Positions 60,127-64,000 of a stretch of DNA of 64,000 bases are shown in pieces. Each line of letters opens with the position of its first letter. Positions within the stretch are counted from its first letter, which is position 1. The translations under genes and the position numbers were made by a program. Under the pieces are notes generated by a model. It worked only from the letters and a program-made list of their open reading frames with translations. It was not told where the DNA came from and did not search any database. Source of the stretch: Eutypella sp. D-1 (taxonomy: Eukaryota > Ascomycota > Sordariomycetes > Xylariales > Diatrypaceae); assembly GCA_023313575.1 (NCBI GenBank), contig JAJTTP010000005.1:1302001-1366000 (forward strand), read 5' to 3'.

Positions 60127-62098
60127 ATGGCACGAGGCCGAGCTGAACGCCTGGCTTCTGGCGGTCTAGAGATGATTCCCAAGGTATTGGGCTACACCGC
60201 ATTGTTCTTGTTGACGCTATTCTTCGTCCGTCTTTACCAGAACCGTATGCTGTTCCGTCGTGTCCAAAAAGAATATGGCATAGTAAGTTGTTCGTATCCA
60301 GGAATATCGCTTTGAGCGTCTTGGGGTTGGGAAGGCTACCATCTCAAAAAACCACTAGAGGAATTCTCGCTCACAGCCAGATTGTAGCCAATGATGCCCC
60401 ATTCGTTCCTATTCGGACACCTATGGACGGTCGCCAAAGTTTTGATGAAGGGGAAATACCCTCCTGACTGCAATCCGGCATGGAGCGCGGTCGCCCTCCG
60501 GAAGGAGTTCCCCGAACTCGTGAGCGCCGGCGTTCTCTATGTAGGTAAATCCCAAGCCAGTCAATTATGGGAGCGGAGGACCTGTCACGGACCCCTGAAA
60601 GTCCTGGCTCTATATCATGTCTTCTTGCACACGTCGTCTCCCCTCTGAGCTGCCAGAATAGCTAACACCGCACCCATTAGATGGACGTGTGGCCAATCAG
60701 CTATCCAATGGTAACAGTTTACGATCCCGATATGATGGCTCAATGCATCCAGAACGTCAGCCTGCCACGGTGGTGGGCGCAAGGCGCTGTAAACTTCAAG
60801 CCTTTTAGCGGCGGACGTGATTTGCTCCACCTCGAGGGTGAAGAATGGAAGAAGGCGAGGGCCATGTTCAACCCCGGGTTCTCCGCGAGGAATATCCTCT
60901 CTCTCATCCCCCAGGCCGTGGAAGAAGCTCTAGTCTTCAGAAGCCGGCTTCGGAAGGTAGCCGGCACTGACCAGATTGTGGAGCTCGAACGGTACACGAC
61001 AGACCTGACGGTCGACATTATCGGGCGGGTTGTTCTGTGAGTACATTATTTTCACGGCATGCCTGAGTTTTCTGATAGGCCGTTGCTGAACATGCTATAG
61101 TGGCACGCGGCTGGATACACAAACTCGGGAGAATAAGTTAATGTCTGCGTTCTTAAAGCAGCTGGGCCTCATATATTTCACGCTAGATCTTCGAAAAGCA
61201 CTGGACCCCACTCGCCTCGTCAGGCACTGGATATACAACCGCACGATCCGTAAGGAGCTGTTCCCATTCATCCATGACGTGGCGCGCAACTACGAGAAAG
61301 TTGAGGGGCCGAAAACCGTCCTGTCACTCGCACTGAAGTCGTATATTAAGGACACACCGGACTACTCGGCTCGAAACCCTATCCCGCAGGAGTTTCTCGA
61401 AGACGTGGTCAGGCACATTAAAATATTTCTACTCGGCGGCCACGATACCACCGCCACCACGATCGCCTTCGCCTACTACTACCTTACCCAGCACCCGGAC
61501 ACGTTGGCCCGCACAAGGGCCGAACACGACGAGGTGCTAGGCGCGGACCCGGCCGCCGCAGCCGGCCTTATCAGCGCGGACCCGGTGCTGCTGAACAAGC
61601 TTCCATATACCGCCGCCGTCATCAAGGAGACGTTGCGGCTGAGTCCTCCGATCTCCGGGACCAGCCGCCAGGCGCCCAAGGGGTTCATGCTGACGAACCC
61701 GCAGACGGGCGTGCGGTACCCGGTCTACGGTTTCATGATAACAGTCGATCCGGTCGATCCACCGTGACCCGCGTTACTGGCGCGAGCCGGACCGATTCAT
61801 GCCGGAGCGGTGGCTCGTGCGCGACCCCTCCGACCCGTACTTCGCTGGGCGGCCCGGCGCTTGGCGTCCCTTCGAGCTGGGGGTCCGCAACTGCATCGGC
61901 CAGGAGCTCGCGCACCTCGAGTCCCGCCTCGCGCTTGCCCTCACCGTCCGCGAGTTCGACTTCCAGGACATGTACCCCGATGACGCGCCCACCATGTTCG
62001 GCTTCAAGGGATACCAGGCCCAGGTTCCGGGTGGGTTCACTACGGGGCATGTAAAGCAGAGGTTGCCAGTCAAGGTCAGGACCAGGAGGGTGGAGTAG
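60127..62098 (+). pseudogene. Cytochrome P450 monooxygenase with a frameshift before the haem-binding loop
   Basis: Microsomal P450. Exons 60127-60282, 60388-60540, 60681-61036 and 61101 onward all splice in frame. They encode a membrane anchor (VLGYTALFLLTLFFVRLY), MPHSFLFGHL, the I helix LLGGHDTTATT and ExxR as KETLRL (61627-61638). After VRYPVYGFMI the frame meets TGA at 61765. The next frame (+1) continues with RDPRYWREPDRFMPERW, the haem loop FELGVRNCIGQE (Cys codon 61892) and a normal C terminus ending at 62098. One extra base or two missing bases near 61735-61768 explains this. The site overlaps two tandem copies of GTCGATCC(G/A). No plausible intron (at least 45 nt) repairs it. As read, the product lacks the haem cysteine and is inactive. 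A sequencing or assembly error is a real alternative. Substrate unknown. Confidence 0.85.
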
Positions 62099-62934
62099 GT
62101 AGACAGGTAGGCTCCACGGGTATGAGATAGTATATTCCAAGTGCGGTTGACGTACACCATCGATATGCAATATGGTCATGTAATCTCCCACTTGGAGGTG
62201 CTAATTCAAACCCGATGAACGAGATGATGGTGGAGTTCTGGTTGTTCTTTCCCGTCTCCTGTCCCCCCTTTCTTAAGTATTGCTTTTCCATTTCCGATTT
62301 AGGTAGGGCCGACCGTGTACCTGGACCTCCAGTATAAGTGCTGTCAAAGGCCGGGGCGGCCCAGGATTGGACAGCAGAACTCGGAGGACTCAACATTCCC
62401 CCCCCCCCCCCCTAATCAATCCCCACTTGATTGGGATTCCCGAAGCGAGCAATAATTCGCACGCAATCCATCAGGACCACTTTATACTCAGCGCTCCACC
62501 GACGGCAAAGTAAATCTATCTCCTTGCCCATTCTACGTTGCATCACCCCTCATTGTAAAAATAACTGTTCGGACTTTTCTTGGGTACTTTACCCTTTGCT
62601 TAGTACAGACCCGCAAGGTGGTGCATGTAAGCCCCCTGCATATAGCCTACAGCGTGCGGGTGATGGGCTTAATAGGCCAATCAGACGCCGGCTTGTCCAT
62701 GCAAGTAACTGCAGTTGGTTCTTTCGATGGGCTCGGTGACAAGCCAAGAGCGCCCTCACTTGTAGCCAGCTTGTTACCGAAGATTCCCTCTGCGTCCTTT
62801 GAATGGTTAGGACATGTACGTATTTAACACTGGCCATTCTCACTGAGTTCGACATTGGCGCTTGAGAGCTCATTGGTTGACTATTCGAATTATTGACCAG
62901 CGGATTTTGTCTTATATGTCGTAAATCCATTCAG
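62099..62934. other. Gap between P450 and the right-edge gene, with a C15 tract
   Basis: No gene is supported. A run of fifteen C at 62398-62412 stands out. A short hydrophobic frame around 62618-62820 has no family resemblance. An upstream exon of the next gene could be hidden here, because the sequence before 62935 (CCATTCAG) also resembles a splice acceptor. Confidence 0.5.
62398..62412. repeat. Poly-C tract (C15)
   Basis: Fifteen consecutive C. The length may be imprecise in the assembly. Confidence 0.85.
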
Positions 62935-64000
62935 ATGGATAACGAAGAACACGACTCTCCTCACTACGAAGGGGACAGAGAAAGCTATTTTACTGAAGGC
63001 ATTTCTCGAAATGTGAAATCTGAGGTCTCTTACGAACGCGATCCTCTAAATGAAGAGCAGGGTAGAGAAAACTTCTCAACCGAGGGCGCTCCTGGGAGCA
63101 GAAAATCTGAATTTTCCTACGAACATATCCCTCCTCTAGAAGAGTGGAATGAAGAAATCCATTCCGATGAGGATGGTTCTAGGGGTGCGAGACCCAAGTT
63201 CTCTTCCGATCATGATGCTCTTCGTGAGGAACGAGATAGAGATAGAGAAAGAGATTCCAACGAAAGCGGTTTTAGGAGCGCAGGGTCCGGGTTCTCTTAC
63301 AACCCACCTCGCTCGTACTACACACGAAAGACTAAAAAAGGTACGATAACATCGAGAGTAGGACAACCGCGCCCGCTAACTTGTATAGTTATAACCAGAA
63401 GATGGGTGTACGATTCACCTATCAATTCTCTGGTTTCAGTCTTACCAGAAGATTCGGTGAGCCAATCAAACCGCAAGAGAAGGAGGAGACGGAAAGGCAA
63501 GCAACCAGCCGGACGCCCTAGGAGAAGAAAAGCTTCGCTACCCAATGGACCTAACATAGCAACTTATAATGATAATGTTGAGGGCCCCTCCAATGCTGCT
63601 GAGAATTTTAGAAGGCCACCACCACCTGATGATACCGAGTATCCAGTGCCATTCTATGAACGACCTCCCATAAGACCTAACCTTCCTAGGCGCCGCAGAT
63701 TTCCAGGACGAAACAGGAGAGAGGACTCGGAAATGGGCGAGTTCCCAAGAGATAGGTCATGGCAAGATAACCACTCAGTTCTGAATGATCCATCGCCGTC
63801 ACCACGACGTGACAGAGTTGCGGCTCTTTCACAGAGTACCAACCCATTCTTGAGAGACAAGAAGTGGGTAGATCATGCTTTTATGGAAGTTATGAGTGAT
63901 CCCTCGCAGCCTTGGCCACCACCAGGACAAGACAAAGTTATGGAACCTTCACTGAAGGGCGACCCAGTTGTCGACAAGCGAAAAGGGCCGAATGACGTTC
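62935..64000 (+). CDS. Unrecognised charged, repeat-containing protein (5' part, runs off the right edge)
   Basis: A single reading frame stays open for 355 codons from ATG 62935 to the edge without a stop, far longer than chance allows here. I recognise no family. The first 130 residues form about four degenerate tandem units of roughly 30 aa. Each has an acidic/Arg segment, a Ser-(E/G)-x-(F/V)-Ser-(Y/S) core (KSEVSYER, KSEFSYEH, RPKFSSDH, GSGFSYNP) and an acidic tail. A strongly basic patch (RKRRRRRKGKQ, then RPRRRK) follows and may be a nuclear localisation signal. Pro-rich segments come after it (RRPPPPDD, PWPPPG). The protein looks mostly disordered. Third codon positions are AT-richer than in neighbouring genes. 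ATG 62935 has a weak context (C at -3) and follows CAG, so it may be internal to an exon. Confidence 0.65.
   Translation, partial: MDNEEHDSPHYEGDRESYFTEGISRNVKSEVSYERDPLNEEQGRENFSTEGAPGSRKSEFSYEHIPPLEEWNEEIHSDEDGSRGARPKFSSDHDALREERDRDRERDSNESGFRSAGSGFSYNPPRSYYTRKTKKGTITSRVGQPRPLTCIVITRRWVYDSPINSLVSVLPEDSVSQSNRKRRRRRKGKQPAGRPRRRKASLPNGPNIATYNDNVEGPSNAAENFRRPPPPDDTEYPVPFYERPPIRPNLPRRRRFPGRNRREDSEMGEFPRDRSWQDNHSVLNDPSPSPRRDRVAALSQSTNPFLRDKKWVDHAFMEVMSDPSQPWPPPGQDKVMEPSLKGDPVVDKRKGPNDV

Noticed and set aside
61681..61768. An intron to explain the P450 frame change
   Set aside because: The only donor/acceptor pair that would fit (GTCTAC...AACAG) spans about 22 nt, too short for a fungal intron, and it would delete conserved residues.

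Overview
The window is nuclear DNA of a filamentous ascomycete (Pezizomycotina). Almost every gene carries short GT-AG introns of about 45-170 nt. The gene families are typically fungal: KES1-type oxysterol-binding protein, WSC protein, GH76 mannanase, bicupin oxalate decarboxylase, DHA2 transporter and a highly reducing polyketide synthase. A eukaryotic initiator tRNA-Met is also present. A Sordariomycete is my best guess, but the sequence alone does not fix the class. Sixteen protein genes, one tRNA and one gene relic are supported, separated by unusually long gene-free gaps of 1-3.5 kb. All splice sites were placed by hand from reading frame, splice signals and family conservation. No transcript evidence was available.

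Layout. 0-6.3 kb: vacuolar M28 aminopeptidase (5' part only, -), DUF1275 membrane protein (-) and secreted oxalate decarboxylase (+). 9.6-14.1 kb: a SulP sulfate permease (+) facing a 14-TM DHA2 drug/toxin exporter (-). 15.5-16.7 kb: secreted GH76 mannanase (-). 18.6 kb: initiator tRNA-Met. 19.1-21.0 kb: ASNSD1-like asparagine synthetase-domain protein (+). 23.9-26.4 kb: WSC-domain cell-surface protein (+) and a secreted PEBP protein with a 29-nt exon (-). 29.4-48.2 kb: secondary-metabolite core. 49.2-57.1 kb: lactonase-like beta-propeller protein (+), KES1-like lipid-transfer protein (-) and a GT31-type glycosyltransferase (-). 60.1-62.1 kb: a cytochrome P450 with a frameshift just before its haem motif (+). 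62.9 kb to the right edge: the start of an unrecognised, strongly charged repeat protein (+).

The most interesting region is 29.4-48.2 kb. A non-canonical NRPS (adenylation, carrier, terminal reductase; 1072 aa, -) and a 2960-aa highly reducing PKS (+) point away from each other. The PKS carries KS, AT, DH, a degenerate methyltransferase, a degenerate enoylreductase, KR and ACP domains, and then a complete C-terminal carnitine/choline O-acyltransferase domain. The cAT would be expected to release the chain by transferring it to a small alcohol, and the A-T-R enzyme would be expected to activate and reduce a carboxylic acid. Between them lies the eroded relic of a PTH11/rhodopsin-like membrane protein whose in-frame stops all fit CpA-to-TpA (RIP-type) changes. 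The lactonase-like gene 1 kb downstream, the frameshifted P450 and the DHA2 exporter are possible but unproven accessory genes. The oxysterol-binding protein, GT31 and ASNSD1 genes look like ordinary housekeeping neighbours.
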